Shown here: positions 22,181 to 33,757 of the stretch, piece after piece | Numbering within the stretch: the stretch's first letter is position 1 | Layout: each line of letters starts with the position of its first letter | Translations under genes and position numbers: made by a program | Notes under the pieces: model-generated | Seen by the model: the letters and a program-made list of their open reading frames with translations, nothing else | Database searches by the model: none | What the model was told of the DNA's origin: nothing | From: Gibbula magus | Lineage: Eukaryota; Mollusca; Gastropoda; Trochida; Trochidae | DNA: 64,000 bases | NCBI GenBank assembly: GCA_936450465.1 | Contig: OW388296.1 | Location: 34,806,586-34,870,585, forward strand | Reading direction: 5' to 3'

Positions 22181-23301
22181 TATAGAAATGTTCAAATTTA
22201 TCAGTGTTCAAGTCACTTCAACCCAATCTGAGGCAAGCATGGATAATTTGCCAAAGCTTGATCCAAAATTTTAGCAAAGAAAATATTATCCTGTTTTATC
22301 CTTTGAAACATGTAGTATATAATAGAAATTGAAATTACAATGAATGATTTTAACTATATATAATGAGAATATAATTGTATGTGCTTGGTACTGACTCATG
22401 TGGGGTATTTACATAAGACATCCATTACCTATGTAGATGATTCAAATCTTGTCTATGAGATGGATCATGTGTATGATTACACCTGGCACTGTCTAATCCT
22501 CGTAGATCCTCCTTACATATATTTCCCATATAAGTCCTGCTCACCGTCAATTAAGTGGCTTAATTTGAGAAGAAAGTTGTCTGGGACTTAACAAAATTTA
22601 TCCTGGAAATAATCAAAATGATGAATGACGCCTACCAAGCTATTCAGTACGGAATTGTACGACTAACGAGAGTATTATTTGGATGTACGTGGCTCCCTTG
22701 GAGCTAATTTGCTGCATTCTGATTGGCCCAATGGTGTGAGGATTTCAGTAGTTAGTCCAAGGAGGCGATTAGTTGATCATTTCACTGACTTCTTATGTGA
22801 AGATGTTTGCAAGGATTAACAGTAACAACAGGCGAAATCTCTGTCCAACACATCTTTACATCACTCATTGCATGTCCCAAGAGAGATTGTGTTGTTTGCA
22901 GCCTGCACTGATGTTATTTGGTCAATATTTGTAAATAAAAACATTTATTTGGGGATTGCTAAAGAGATTTTATAGTTTTCAGTCAATATATCCACCTAAG
23001 AAATATTGGCTTTTATCTGTCTGCATGCACATGTTTATCCATCTGACTGTCTCTCTTTGTCATAAAAACTTTTATTACTCATATGGTTAAAAATAACCAA
23101 GTTAATATTAGTGATATGAGCACATATGTGCACATATCATATTGCCTAACAACAATGTTTCGACGCGATTTTCCATATTTCGTCATCTGTGACATCATAA
23201 AACATTGTTCGTGACATTCTGTAGCTTGTTGTTACTAGAGATGTGCATGGGCCATTTCCTGACTAATTTTATGGAATGGAATAGAATGGGGTAATAAAGG
23301 A
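22181..23301. other. non-coding stretch, nothing recognised
   Basis: A 70-codon frame at 22379-22591 has no motif. TTCTGATTGGCC at about 22717 may be a dispersed-repeat word. No gene. Confidence 0.4.
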
Positions 23302-23435
23302 ATTATTACACTTGTAAGTATTTCTTATGACTTTCACGAAACTCGTGCAAATTAATGTATAACCCTCGTTCTCGCTCAGGCAATACAAAAATTCACACTC
23401 GTTTAGTGAAAGTCTTATGAAACACATGTAATAAT
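23302..23435. mobile_element. MITE, ATTATTACA termini, copy 1
   Basis: The left end ATTATTACACTTGT...GACTTTCACGAAAC is the approximate reverse complement of the right end GTTTAGTGAAAGTC...ACATGTAATAAT. The interior shares CCTCGTTCTCGCTCAGGCAA and AAAATTCACACT with a diverged copy at 34727-34869. Target duplication not resolved. Confidence 0.65.
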
Positions 23436-23603
23436 CTCTATTTATCTTGGTTTTATTTTGATTGGTCAGTGATAAGTATAGATATGGACCCTATGTCCAC
23501 AAATCAGTGGATTGATTTATCTCTATTTATCTTGGTTTTATTTTGATTGGTCAGTGATAGGTATAGATATGGATCATATGCCCACAAATAAGTGGATGGA
23601 TTT
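23434..23603. repeat. 85-bp tandem duplication
   Basis: ATCTCTATTTATCTTGG and the following TGATTGGTCAGTGATA recur 85 bp apart (23434 and 23519) with a few substitutions (GGACCCTATG versus GGATCATATG). Confidence 0.85.
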
Positions 23604-23994
23604 AAAAACCTTTGCCTCTAGAAGTCCACAATCCAACATTCTCATAACATCTACGAAATGATATTCATCCCTCGAGTTGAATATCTTAAAATCTGTCGTG
23701 AATTAAAGGGACATTGTGATGGTAATGATGTATGGTGTGGCATGATGATAGATATATGAGTTGCTTTGTGAATAACAACGAAGAGATCACTCACCGACCC
23801 CCCGAGTCTTTGTAAGGAGCTGTATAATGCATGTGACATCAGGAGTTCGCATGGCAGAGTGCACAAGGGATACAGTATTAGCTTAATGTGATGACAATTA
23901 GGATTAATATACATGATACCATCATTCATATTTTAGTTTCAATCTGATACATCTTGACATTTCTGTCACCTGTGTATATCACTGTGTATTCATT
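23604..23994. other. non-coding stretch, nothing recognised
   Basis: A 92-codon minus frame at 23651-23929 has no motif. No repeat seen. Confidence 0.4.
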
Positions 23995-24190
23995 ATCTCC
24001 ATATCCCCACCACAAAGTAGACGGGGTGTATAGTAATCAATGTGTGTTTTTGTTCGGCTCATAACTCCAACACTGTTTGTATGAACGTTCCCAAACTTGA
24101 TACATATTATCACTATGATGTGTAGATCTGCTTTGTGTGTTGCAAACCTCATTTGCTATAGCCCCGACCAAATGCTAATATTTGAGCTTT
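23995..24190 (+). repeat. decayed head of a CCCC-hairpin dispersed repeat
   Basis: CCATATCCCCACCACAAAG followed by GACGGGGTGTATAGTAATC resembles the head of the repeat at 56889 (ATCCGC...GCGGGGGTATATAGCGGTC), including the following TGTTCGGCTCATAACT-like stretch. Truncated and old; assigned by resemblance. Confidence 0.4.
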
Positions 24191-24438
24191 TACAGGCTCA
24201 AAGTTGCTGATAGCTCAACAAAATATATATACAGACAGTTTTAAAACTTAATAATCTTTTTGGATTACCTGTAGATTCACATCAGTAATGAAATATAAAA
24301 TATTCAAGAAATCTGAAATTTTCAAGTGTTTTCCATGAAGGCCTTGCAGTAAATATCAAAGTTGGTGATATAACAGGTGGTGTGTGTATATATATATATA
24401 TATAAATAAGATGAGTTGCTTCTCACGTGAAGTAAGGT
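24191..24438. other. spacer with (TA)n
   Basis: TGTGTGTATATATATATATA lies at about 24383. No gene. Confidence 0.4.
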
Positions 24439-24568
24439 TATATATAGAAAATAGTAAACATCAGATGGTTTTGACTGGATCAATCTTCTTTAATACAATA
24501 CTAATAATACTAATAAGTATTGTATTAAAGAAGATTGATCCAGTCAAAACCATCTGATGTTTACTATT

Positions 24569-24579
<11 letters not shown>
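24439..24579. repeat. perfect 64-bp palindrome with 13-nt spacer
   Basis: Left arm 24439-24502 and right arm 24516-24579 are exact reverse complements at every position; the spacer is AATAATACTAATA. The arms hold ordinary mixed sequence (for example ACATCAGATGGTTTTGACTG), so this is not simple repeat pairing. The right arm runs into (TA)n and then (CCATAT)n. No mobile-element termini are evident. An 85-codon minus frame crossing it is a by-product. Confidence 0.95.
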
Positions 24580-24602
<23 letters not shown>

Positions 24603-24640
24603 ATATCCATATCCATATCCATTTCCATATCCATATCCGG
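24580..24640. repeat. (TA)n and (CCATAT)n microsatellites
   Basis: A TA run reaches about 24600 and is followed by about six hexamers of CCATAT with one CCATTT variant. Confidence 0.9.
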
Positions 24641-25709
24641 TTTAAGGCCCAAAAAATTATTTAGTTTGATTACTGATTTTCTACCATGATTTTGACCAAT
24701 TTGGAAAAAAAATTCCATCTAGAATCCCTCTCACATAAAAATTTTCTCATTCCGATTAAAAATAGATTTTACAGCATACTAAAAATATAAATGAAATATT
24801 ACAATTTCCTAAATAAATTATGTGCCCTTTTGCTTTCATGAAAATTTTCCATCTTCAATGAAGTAAATTAACTGACCTCCTTTTTTTGCCTCCTGCCTTC
24901 AAACATTTGCCAAAAAAATCTTAAACCAAGGTATTCATTTTGTATGGCCTAACAAGGAATTGTTGGGGTATTTAGGGCCGGCCTCACAAACGTGATCCAT
25001 CGAGTTCCTTCAGGTGTTCCTCACGTTAATCTCAACTCAGCTAAACTGATTTGACGCTAACCAACTCCAGAAACATCTCTACCAGCTCTACAGCAGGAGT
25101 TTAAAAAGCATTTAAAAAGATTAGGGTAGAAAAAAAGTTTTTAAAGAATCAGAAGTAGTTTGAATGGACCATTTAAAAGCATCAGTCCCTACAAATCGAT
25201 GCAGTTACTGAGTTCACATGGAACGTCGTTGACGGCAGCTGCAGTTTGTTGGCTCAACGAGAGTAAGATGAGTCTGCTGTGTGATGTGAACGCTGCTAAT
25301 ACCACATTTACATGCACAGAACGTCCATACTGCTTGATCTCGGTGCGACTCGGAAGACATCAACTTTGAAAAAAATTCAAGAAAAGTCTTAATTCTGCAT
25401 ACAGATATTTGAATTGTCTTTCATGTATTTCACTGCATTGTTGACACGCCAGCAAACTAATGAGCACTGAAATAATCCATACTTCTCATTATCCTTTCCG
25501 TACTTCAAAGCACGACCGTCTCAATACGTATGCACAGTGACTCCAATTTGAACAAGTTTTACAAAAGTACGAGCTCGTAATTCCTATTTCCTAGTAAAGT
25601 TAGATCATACGGAGATCCTCACGCCTCAGACTTACCTCAACGAAAGATTATAAAACTACATTCCTAACTTTAAAGAAGAAAGGTTTCTATAATTAATACT
25701 AATTTGTTT
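24641..25709. other. non-coding stretch, nothing recognised
   Basis: A 69-codon frame at 25160-25369 has no motif. No gene, RNA or repeat recognised. Confidence 0.4.
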
Positions 25710-25775
25710 GGTTATATAGCGCCTTCTTTGAGCTTATGTAAATCTGCTCAACGGCGCTTCACAGAGAGAGTAGTC
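25710..25775 (+). repeat. AGCGCC...CAACGGCGCTT short dispersed element
   Basis: GGTTATATAGCGCCTTC is followed about 25 nt later by CTCAACGGCGCTTCACAG. The paired AGCGCC and GGCGCT words match a widely dispersed animal repeat tail as I remember it. A related 65-bp piece sits inside the hAT-like element at about 61070. Confidence 0.5.
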
Positions 25776-27312
25776 ACATTCTTTAATGATTTTCGTCTTT
25801 TAAACCTGAGACAATTTTGTTACTATGAATGAGAAACATAAAAGCCCTCTAGACAATTGTTGTATCTCTTGTTGTATAGAGGATGAAAATAATATTATCT
25901 TTGTACTAAATTTAGGATGTAGGTAGCAGATCGAGTGTACAGGTATTTGTATTGGAGCACAATATAGATATCCACAGTATAATTATTCTGATGAAGTCAA
26001 CGGACTCCGAAACATGTACGTAATATCATTTTCTGGCTGTTTTGCGGATAACTGCCTGGGTTGATGGTGGCTCTTTCCACCCTTCAATTTTACCCAAATC
26101 CGTTTGGTACCGCCTCAGTATCCTTCAGAGGACCCCCATGTTGCTATCCCTACACACCACAATTTAGACAGGTCGTCAAGCACCGTCTTTTCATATAAGT
26201 TTAATTATTGTAAATTATCAGCAAGTTATCACACATTAGAAGAGTTGATGATGACTTTATACACCCCTTGTGTTAATTATATTTATGTATCCCATATTAT
26301 TAAACAAAATTCATTTGATATTTTTAAAAACTTTTGATTTGTTCACGGCCACAAATGCCACAATTTCTAAATGATGTGGTCAAGCAAGTGAACACTCGCA
26401 AAATGAGGACATAAGAATCTATGTGAAACTTTGCCCATACAAATAAATAAGCTGTTTATCCATAAAAATAATCTTCTTTCTTCTTTACAAACTTTTTATT
26501 TGAAAATCTTGTTAAGGTACTAATGGTCACATTAGGTTATTATCTATAATAGCTTCCAAGTCTATGTATATCTCGTAGGTTTTGAACTGTGCACATAGAA
26601 CTTGTAAATCATGTATACCATATTTATGAGAAACACATGGACATTCTCTGATGAGAATCTTAAAATATGACTTTAACTTAACGTAATGTATTTCATTGTT
26701 AAAATGTCATCAACATTTCTGATCATTTCATGATGCTGCATGTTTTACCGCAGACACGGATAATGAGAATAAGCACAATAGAACTAGTCTAAAGAGATCT
26801 TGGGTAATTGTGGAAGATTCTGTATATTTATATGTGATCTTGTTAAGAAAACAGTTGTACAAATTATTGGAAATGTTATATTTTCGACTCATAACCATAG
26901 TTTGATGCAATATCAACTATATTCAGACTTTGAAATTCATTAAATCTATTTCTGCTATAATCAAGGGGTGGCCATTTGTAGTTATTATCTACTGTCTGAA
27001 TGTATGTAATGAAAATTGTAGGGAAAACTTCGATAGTAAACTATAATTTTAATCAAATGATATTGAAGGTTTTCAGTAATTTTGATGAGCTGTTTTCTTC
27101 TAGGACATACATGCACTTTTATCTCTTCAAGTATACATTTTAGCTCCCCCAAAATATATATCTTATTAGACTATAATTTAATCTAGATCAGGTGGCGCTT
27201 GTCCAGGGAGGGGGTTAGAGTCGGGTGGTGTTGGTGAGGCTAAAGGATCCACTAAAGGAGACCGCTGGTCCCACTAATACCCGGTAAGTAAGTCAGTAGT
27301 AAGCTTGGAGAC
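25776..27312. other. non-coding stretch, nothing recognised
   Basis: GATGAAGTCAACGGACTCCG at about 25993 looks like a common repeat word. Otherwise AT-rich with frames under 80 codons and no motif. Confidence 0.4.
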
Positions 27313-27354
27313 AGGGGGGAGGGGCCAGCAAACCAAAGCATCACCAAGGCAAAG
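27313..27354 (+). repeat. 38-bp dispersed repeat fragment
   Basis: GGGGCCAGCAAACCAAAGCA and the following TCACCAAGGCAAAGT are identical to 33328-33368. In both places a SINE of the main family follows closely (27371 here, 33453 there). Confidence 0.75.
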
Positions 27355-27370
27355 TGTTGAGGTGGGGTGG

Positions 27371-27482
27371 TGAGGTGAGTTGGGGTTCAACGCCGCTTTC
27401 AAGAGTATTTCACTTATATCGCGGCTGCTAGTATTATGGCAGGGAGAAAGCCCGCAACGCCATGTGGCTATGCATTGCGGAC
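27371..27482 (-). repeat. tRNA-derived SINE 3' domain, minus strand
   Basis: Reverse complement of the SINE end: GGTGAGTTGGGGTTCAACGC...TCAAGAGTATTTCACTTATA...GGGAGAAAGCCCGCAACGCC and TGCATTGCGG. 5' truncated. Near-consensus with a GGTGAGGTGAG tail complement. Confidence 0.88.
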
Positions 27483-28098
27483 CTAACAATCCTGATGAGC
27501 TAAAAATGCAAGTAGTAATTTGTGCTGTACTATACTAATATCTTCAACTAAATCATATTTTGTGTCTTGGATTTGAATCTAGATAGCACAACAAATTGTC
27601 ATAATGATGAAAAGGATGTAATATTCTTGCAAAAACCATCAGACCATAATGAAACCCTGAATCACTTCACCTTTTTGTATGAAGGAGAGAAAAGAGAAAG
27701 ATGAAATTGTACGTGTGAAGCATGAAAGAAACATGATAATCGTGTTAGTCCAGATATATATATATATATAATGTGAGGGAGCACTTACTGTCACCAGGAG
27801 GACGGAAGAGAGGGATCAATATACTTAGCTTATATTACTTACCAGATGTCAAGACAACTCATTAAATATCTTTCACAACGGCATCACTCAAGTTAGATTT
27901 CACTCATTTCCAAGGTGATGGGAGATGATTTGGGTTGAATGTCACTATTATTTAGAGTCACTGCAGGAAGAAGGGCTGCAACACCAATCTGGGTGTGAGT
28001 TATGGAAAAACCTTTTCAACAATGACTGTTGCCTTGCATTCAACCTTTTGCCTCTGCAGAAGACGAACTTGTTGACTTCTTGGCACAGGAAGCATTAA
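27483..28098. other. non-coding stretch with (TA)n
   Basis: A (TA)8 run lies at about 27755. No gene seen. Confidence 0.4.
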
Positions 28099-28310
28099 AG
28101 GGAGCACAGATTTGTAGTGGTTAGCATGTTGGCCTCTCATGTCACACCAAATGAGACACCAAAACTTTGTGACCTGGGTCTTATACTGTGTCGTGTCCCT
28201 GGGCAAGGCACTTCATCCACATTGCACCAAGTCCACCCAGCTGTTCAAATGGGTACCTGAACACAGGAAGTACGGATATATATGGTACTTGAAGTGGCAG
28301 ATTTGATTCA
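28099..28310 (+). repeat. second SINE family with conserved central domain
   Basis: A tRNA-like head GGGAGCACAGATTTGTAGTG with GTTAGCATGTTGGCCTCTCA is followed by a degenerate B box (GACCTGGGTCTTATAC). Then comes the conserved body GGGCAAGGCACTTCATCC, CCACCCAGCTG and AATGGGTACCTGA. That body belongs to an animal-wide SINE group with a shared central domain (Nin-type, by memory). The minus-strand frame over it is a shadow. Confidence 0.75.
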
Positions 28311-28379
28311 AAATAATTTCAATGACATTGACGACTAGCAATGATTGGTGTATTATTCTTTTCAGACATGTAATACAAT

Positions 28380-28498
28380 TTATTGTACATTCATCATGAC
28401 ATTTATTTTATGTATTTTGTATCCCGGAGCGGCATTGACATAAGCGTCAGCTTGTTTGCCAATCCGGATCCATTTATGGAATAAATATGTTTAAATCA
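28380..28498 (+). mobile_element. LINE 3' UTR fragment
   Basis: GCATTGACATAAGCG, TTGCCAATCC and GGAATAAATATGTTTAAA match, diverged, the 3' end of the LINE at 20290-21405 (CACTTATGTCAATGGC, GTGCCAATCC, TGAATAAAATATATTTAAG). Only about 120 bp remains, oriented plus. Confidence 0.6.
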
Positions 28499-28654
28499 TA
28501 TATATGGTCGCATGGAGCGATTCTAGCGGCACCTAAAGTACAATTCCTTCAGGGTGATAATGTACGGCCATTGACCGTTAAAATGTATATTATCATTAGA
28601 AAATGTAAAATATGAGTCATGTGTTGTCATATAAGACCTACCCTTTTGTTTGGT
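28499..28654. other. spacer, nothing recognised
   Basis: No repeat or gene recognised. Confidence 0.35.
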
Positions 28655-29040
28655 TTAACTCTACTGTAAACAGGTAGCACATAGGTTAGGGTGTTTGACA
28701 TGAGGTCCAGGGTTGAATCCTGATTTGATCTCTGCAACTAGTTCCACAGCAAAGAGCTGTTCTACATACTGTTAGGCTTTGGTGTAATGATGCATTTAAG
28801 TTGAGTGTACAGTCAAGCCGCGATAATCTGGCCACCGATAATCCAAATCTCGCAGTTTACAAACAGTAGGAATATGTAACCAAACTAATCTCTTTAGTAG
28901 TCCTCAGTACTCAGTAGTCCGAACATTTCACTATCCAAACGTTTTTGATGAAAAACGGAAGCGTTCGGATTATTGAGGCCTGACTGTATTTGAGTTCAAG
29001 CTAGAGTTTGCAGGTTTCACCACAATGCATAGCTCCAATG
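28655..29040 (+). repeat. old SINE copy split by a MITE
   Basis: SINE words GTCCAGGGTTGAATCCTG (B box), GAGCTGTTCTACATACTG, TTAGGCTTTGGTG and ATGATGCATTTAAG lie left of 28809. GAGTTCAAGCTAGAG, TTTGCAGGTTTCACCACAAT and GCATAGCTCC lie right of 28988. The MITE at 28810-28986 sits exactly between them. The SINE therefore predates the MITE; it is diverged and lacks its 3' tail. Confidence 0.75.
28810..28986 (+). mobile_element. pogo/Tc1-like MITE, copy 2, nested in SINE
   Basis: CAGTCAAGCC at the left and GGCCTGACTG at the right, flanked by TA on both sides (28808-28809, 28987-28988). The length of 177 bp is close to the 180-bp copy at 12572. The interior has GATAATCTGGCCACCG and ATTATTGAGGCC and no coding capacity. 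Confidence 0.8.
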
Positions 29041-29958
29041 GTGCTGCTCCATGACAAAGTACAAGCTACACTGACTAAAGTAAGATCCTCTTTTAGGCAA
29101 CTTTAATTTACACATCATCACATCTACTTACTAGTTTGTGTGTCAATGAAATCACCAGATTGATTGTACTCAATTGCACAATTAATTTTTCTCACATATC
29201 AACATACATCTTTCTATCAATCTCTCTGTGACAAACGTGGAAAACAACAGCTTATGTTATTTCAAGAAACAATTATCATTTGTTCACATACACACATATC
29301 TAATCTAATTTCATTGCCCTATTTTCTATCAGCAAGGATATTATTGTGTGTATATTTGGAAAATGACAGTTCGACCTATAGCCCACACCTACCCACTCGC
29401 TAATCAAGCCAATAGAGTGGGCGGGATATACAGAGAAAAAGACAAATATAAACTGTATATGTCTTAATCCCCTGTTATCGGATCTATAAGCAAGATAGAT
29501 TTAATTCATTATGATGTGGTGAAATACTCAATGATACTTTATGGAAGTGATGATTCATACCATTTTACTTTTATGATTGTTTTTGGATGAAATTTGTTCT
29601 ATACCTATTTTTTTCTTCTTTTGATAACAAGTATATATTTGTTATTAAATATCCCCCTTGGAGTTATTTCTTTGAGAAGCATTTATAAAAAATGCGCAGT
29701 CTCTGATTTCACAGCTGCTGCTTAACAGAAAAGCTGACAGATATAGCCAGTGATAATCTCAGGGAGTTACGCTTTTTGGGAGAATGTTGGTACAAATCGA
29801 CCAGGAAATAAATTCTTTCAAATTTTATCAAATAAATACCTCCTGTAAATTTGGAAAAAAAAATATACCTCCTCTCAAAATTTATTACATATATACTTTT
29901 AGATATGTTTTGACAACATCAATTTGGCATATATCAATGTATAACACATCTTGATTTT
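29041..29958. other. non-coding stretch, nothing recognised
   Basis: A 79-codon plus frame at 29164-29403 has no motif. No repeat seen. Confidence 0.4.
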
Positions 29959-32297
29959 TAGCTCATCTGGCCTGGGATGGCGTCCGTCCGTCCGTCCGTC
30001 CGTCCGTAAACTTTTCGCTTTTTCGACTTCTTCTCCAGAACCAATGACTCCAGAGAGCTGAAATTTAATGTACAGACTCCTTGGCTGAAGGGGATACTAA
30101 ATTGTAAATTTGGTGACCCTTTGACCCCAAATGTGGGTCACAGGGGTCATAACCTTAAAAGCTATTTTCATCTTCTTCTCCAGAACCAATGACTCCAGAG
30201 AGCTGAAATTTTATGTACAGACTCCTTGGCTGAAAGGGATTCTAAATTGTAGATTTGGTGACCCTGTGACCCCAAGTGTGGCTCACAGGGGTCATTACCT
30301 AAAAAAAACTATTTTCATCTTCTTCTCCAGTCCCAATGAACGTAGAGAGCTGAAATTTTATGTACATACTCCTTGACTGAAGGGGATTCTAAATTGTAAA
30401 TTTGGTGACAGTGAGACCCCAAATATTGGGTCACAGAGGCAATGACCTAAAATGCTATTTTCATCTTCATCTCCAGTCCCAATGGCTCTAGCGAGCTGAA
30501 ATTTTATGTACAGACTCCTTGGCTGTAAGGGATTCTAAATTGTAAATTTGGTGAGTCTGTGACCCCAAATATGGGTCACAGGGATCATAACCTAAAAGCC
30601 TATTTCAGTTTACAGCATCTTTCTGAGATTATATGTGCACTTCAATCAGTAAAGTAGGTAAGGGAGGTAATTTTAAAGAAAACAGCTGAGTTAAAGGCAT
30701 TTCATCTTTCTGATGTGAGAGTTCTAACATGTGCTTTGAGAATATAATATGTCTGATGAAAAAGAGATATTGAGAATTAAAAACTTAGAATTGGAGGTCT
30801 AACAAAAATTATAAGTCATATTTTATCTTTGTCTCACATTTCACATATGAGTAATTATTTGTATTTTGCAAGTGAATTTGCTGATAAAGGTACACAAGGC
30901 TAAAAGTATTCTAAAGACTTAATACAGAATCTTTTATTAAATCTAATGTAATGTTCTTTGTAATTTAATAGTAAATAATGGAGTTTTTTAATATCTCATG
31001 ATATTGTGTAATTATTTGGAGAATTAATTAATTAATTAATGAGAATTTCCAGTACGGGTCAATTTGGTATACCTTATTTATATCATATTTTATACTTTAT
31101 AACTGATTTAGTTTTCTATTAACTTTGCAGTTAATTTTATTCAATAGGAACAAGAAATGAGATAGATGTCTACATCATGGACATGTTTAATGTGAATCTA
31201 TTTGAAATGAGAACTATTGAATAATGAATACCCTTTGAAGGAATAACTTGAAGAGGAATTAAATTTTTTCATTTTACATGAGATATGTGAACTGAATATG
31301 ACTAGTGATGACTGGTGATAACATAGGACTATAAAAGAAGTAGCTATATGAGATTGTGACATCACACCTATTTTCATCATCTTCTCCAGTACAGAAAAAT
31401 AATTAATTGTAGGAAAAACTGCATCTAACATATAAATTTTACTGGCTGTGAGTCCAGTGTCTGCATGTTATGTAATTGCATTGTGTTGACCTCTTCCTGG
31501 CAGAAGGATGAAAACTGATAGTTACACAGAGGTTTCAGGTTACTTCAAACTACTGTGCAGCACTGTGTTATCATAGACTGTGCGTGAGACTGCTTTAGTC
31601 TTCCACTGACTCTAAAAAAGAATTTATTCATAGAATATCACCATTTTATCAAATATTGAAAGGGAGCCTATAAGAAATGGTGAAAAAGAATTTACTAAAA
31701 AAAAATTCACCAATTTATTAAGTATTGAAATGGAGCCTATGAGAAATGGGATTTCAAAAACTGAGGCTCCTATTCATTATGTAATAAATGTTGGTATTGC
31801 CATAATGCAATTAAGAATTAAAACAATATAATGCAAAGGTGTATGATATTCATAACGAATGTTGATTTATGTGTAACCAATTTTGATAATAATTAGCAGG
31901 GGTCATGACCTAAAAAGGTTTTTTTCATTTTCTTCTACAGCCCCAGGCCATTATTGCAATAGCTGACAGTGGTGAATTGTATGCAAAGAATTGTACCCGG
32001 GGTATTCATTATTATATAATGTGTGTACGATCTTAGAAAATAGTATGATCTCTCCACCACATTATTATATGTTTGATACCAGCAATTTATTTCCAAGCTT
32101 TGCGTTGCTCTTTCAACACATATATATAGCAGATTGGCAAAGTTATGGTAACAAAATATTTTTAAACTGCTTTAATCGTTTCACTACCTAGATTCTTATT
32201 ACTACATTCCATTATCTGACCATTGCTATAAAGTCCACTCCATAACATACCCCACTTATTATCTCCTGATGAGCTACAGAGGCCATGGCTCTATTTT
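29959..32297 (+). repeat. (CCGT)n-headed dispersed repeat, long copy (2.3 kb)
   Basis: The head TAGCTCATCTGGCCTGGGAT runs into GTCCGTCCGTCCGTCCGTC. Four units of about 145 bp follow (TTTTCATCTTCTTCTCCAG, GAGAGCTGAAATTTTATG, TACAGACTCCTTGGCTG, GACCCCAAATATGGGTCAC). The tail CTGATGAGCTACAGA then GGCCATGGCTCTATTT ends it near 32297. About 1.3 kb between 30610 and 31890 is unique AT-rich sequence, including a ~65-bp tandem pair (GGAGCCTATAAGAAATGG and GGAGCCTATGAGAAATGG). This is either a longer master-like copy or one carrying an insertion. No transposase seen. Confidence 0.75.
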
Positions 32298-33327
32298 TTC
32301 TATAAATGAAGCTGAGGTCGAGACAAGGAGCCCAGTTTGAACCCCGTCTATTGGGACCGACAGTTATTGCATGAAGTTCCATGCTCCACTGACGTAATCA
32401 CATTTACCCGGCCGACATCAGCTGACCTTCTCTCACAGCCGATCAACGCTGACAGGACTTCTGCGTGTCTCAATACTCGTGTCTAGACGTCCCATAATGA
32501 CCTTGATAAACACAATCTTCTAATATTGGAAAAACAACATTTCACAATTGTCTTGATACATTAGCCAGGTGATATCAAATCTACTCCTACTTGAATTGAC
32601 TCAACTTGCGTGGTTGCAATGGGACTTATCACAAACAATGACATATGTAATAAGTTACAATTTTGTTACTTTACACTATCGTTGTTGAACGATAATTAAC
32701 AATTTCTTTGTAAACCAGTTGCAATAAATGTAAACAGATTTTATTGGCATCATTAAAATATTTTTTCAAATATGTATTTAGTGGTTTAAACAAAGGGCAA
32801 AGATTCAGGTGTCAACCACTAAAGCCAAACAATCATGTAATCTGTATTATTAGAATTCTTTTCACCCACATCATGTGTTAAATCCATAGACTTGTTTTTC
32901 AAAAAATGGCAAACAAATTAGGCTGACAACTTGATCCAGGGCATCTTGCCTCCCATCGATACTAACCAGTTGTACAGACTTCTGTCTCCACCAGTCTTTA
33001 CAGAAATATAAGGGATATCACACTGATTGAAGAAACTGCTGCTTTCCAAAGACCTATGTATTAGAGAAAATGCCTTGATAAGTGGGAAGGTATATAAGAT
33101 ATATACTTCAGAGGAGCTAAATTTAAGTGTATACTCGAAGAGATACAAGTACACGTTGGTCCTTTTAGATACACTAGCTCATTAGTTTTGCTTAAAATCT
33201 TCAATATCATTTGATTAAGATTATAGCAAGTCTAGATAAACTGAATATGGAACTGAAAGTATTAAAAATATATAATCAAAAGGATGAAGGTACAGTAATC
33301 ATAAAGATTCCATAGATTAATTTAAGG
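32298..33327. other. non-coding stretch, nothing recognised
   Basis: A tRNA-like word CCAGTTTGAACCCCGTC at about 32333 lacks a matching head. A 78-codon minus frame at 32918-33154 has no motif. Confidence 0.4.
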
Positions 33328-33452
33328 AGGCAGGGGCCAGCAAACCAAAGCATCACCAAGGCAAAGTTATGATTAATAATTGCTTTAACCTTTCGAGTGG
33401 CTTCATCAGACATACATATGTCACATTAAAGCAATTATTTATCAACACTTTG
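33328..33452. repeat. dispersed repeat with inverted arms
   Basis: It begins with the 38-bp stretch shared with 27313. Then AAAGTTATGATTAATAATTG (with CTTTAA) is the approximate complement of TTAAAGCAATTATTTATCAA with CACTTT at the right. The right-arm complement AAAGTGTTGA matches the AAAGTGTTGA found at 27350, so both sites derive from one repeat. Confidence 0.55.
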
Positions 33453-33757
33453 GGGGCGGGATAGCGCAGTGGTTAGCGCATTCGGCTTCGGGTCAAGAGG
33501 TCTGGGGTTTGAATCCAGCCAGGGGCACGGCAACTTTATCTGCAGTAGAGAACTGTTCTACACGCAGTAAGGTTTCGGTGCAATGCTGCACTGAATTTCA
33601 GCATAGTACCCCCCATTGTTCGCTAGTTCCAGCCGATGCTCACAGGTTTCACCTCAATACATAGCCATATGGTATTGGTCCCTGCCATGATACTAGCAGC
33701 CGCGATATAAGTGAAATACTCTTGAAAGCGGCGTTAAACCCAAACTCACCTCACCTA
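33453..33757 (+). repeat. tRNA-derived SINE, full length
   Basis: The most complete copy, about 305 bp: GC-rich start GGGGCGGGA, A box TAGCGCAGTGG at 33462-33472 (fits TRGCNNAGYGG), B box GGTTTGAATCC at 33506-33516, GGGGCACGGCAACTTTATC, GAGAACTGTTCTACACGC, CACTGAATTTCAGC, CTAGTTCCAGCCGATGC, then the 3' domain to GTTAAACCC and a CACCTCACCTAC tail. Pol III transcription is expected for the family; the B box has one change (T for C). Confidence 0.93.

Noticed and set aside
28000..28206. 68-codon minus frame
   Set aside because: Shadow of the SINE with conserved central domain at 28099-28310.
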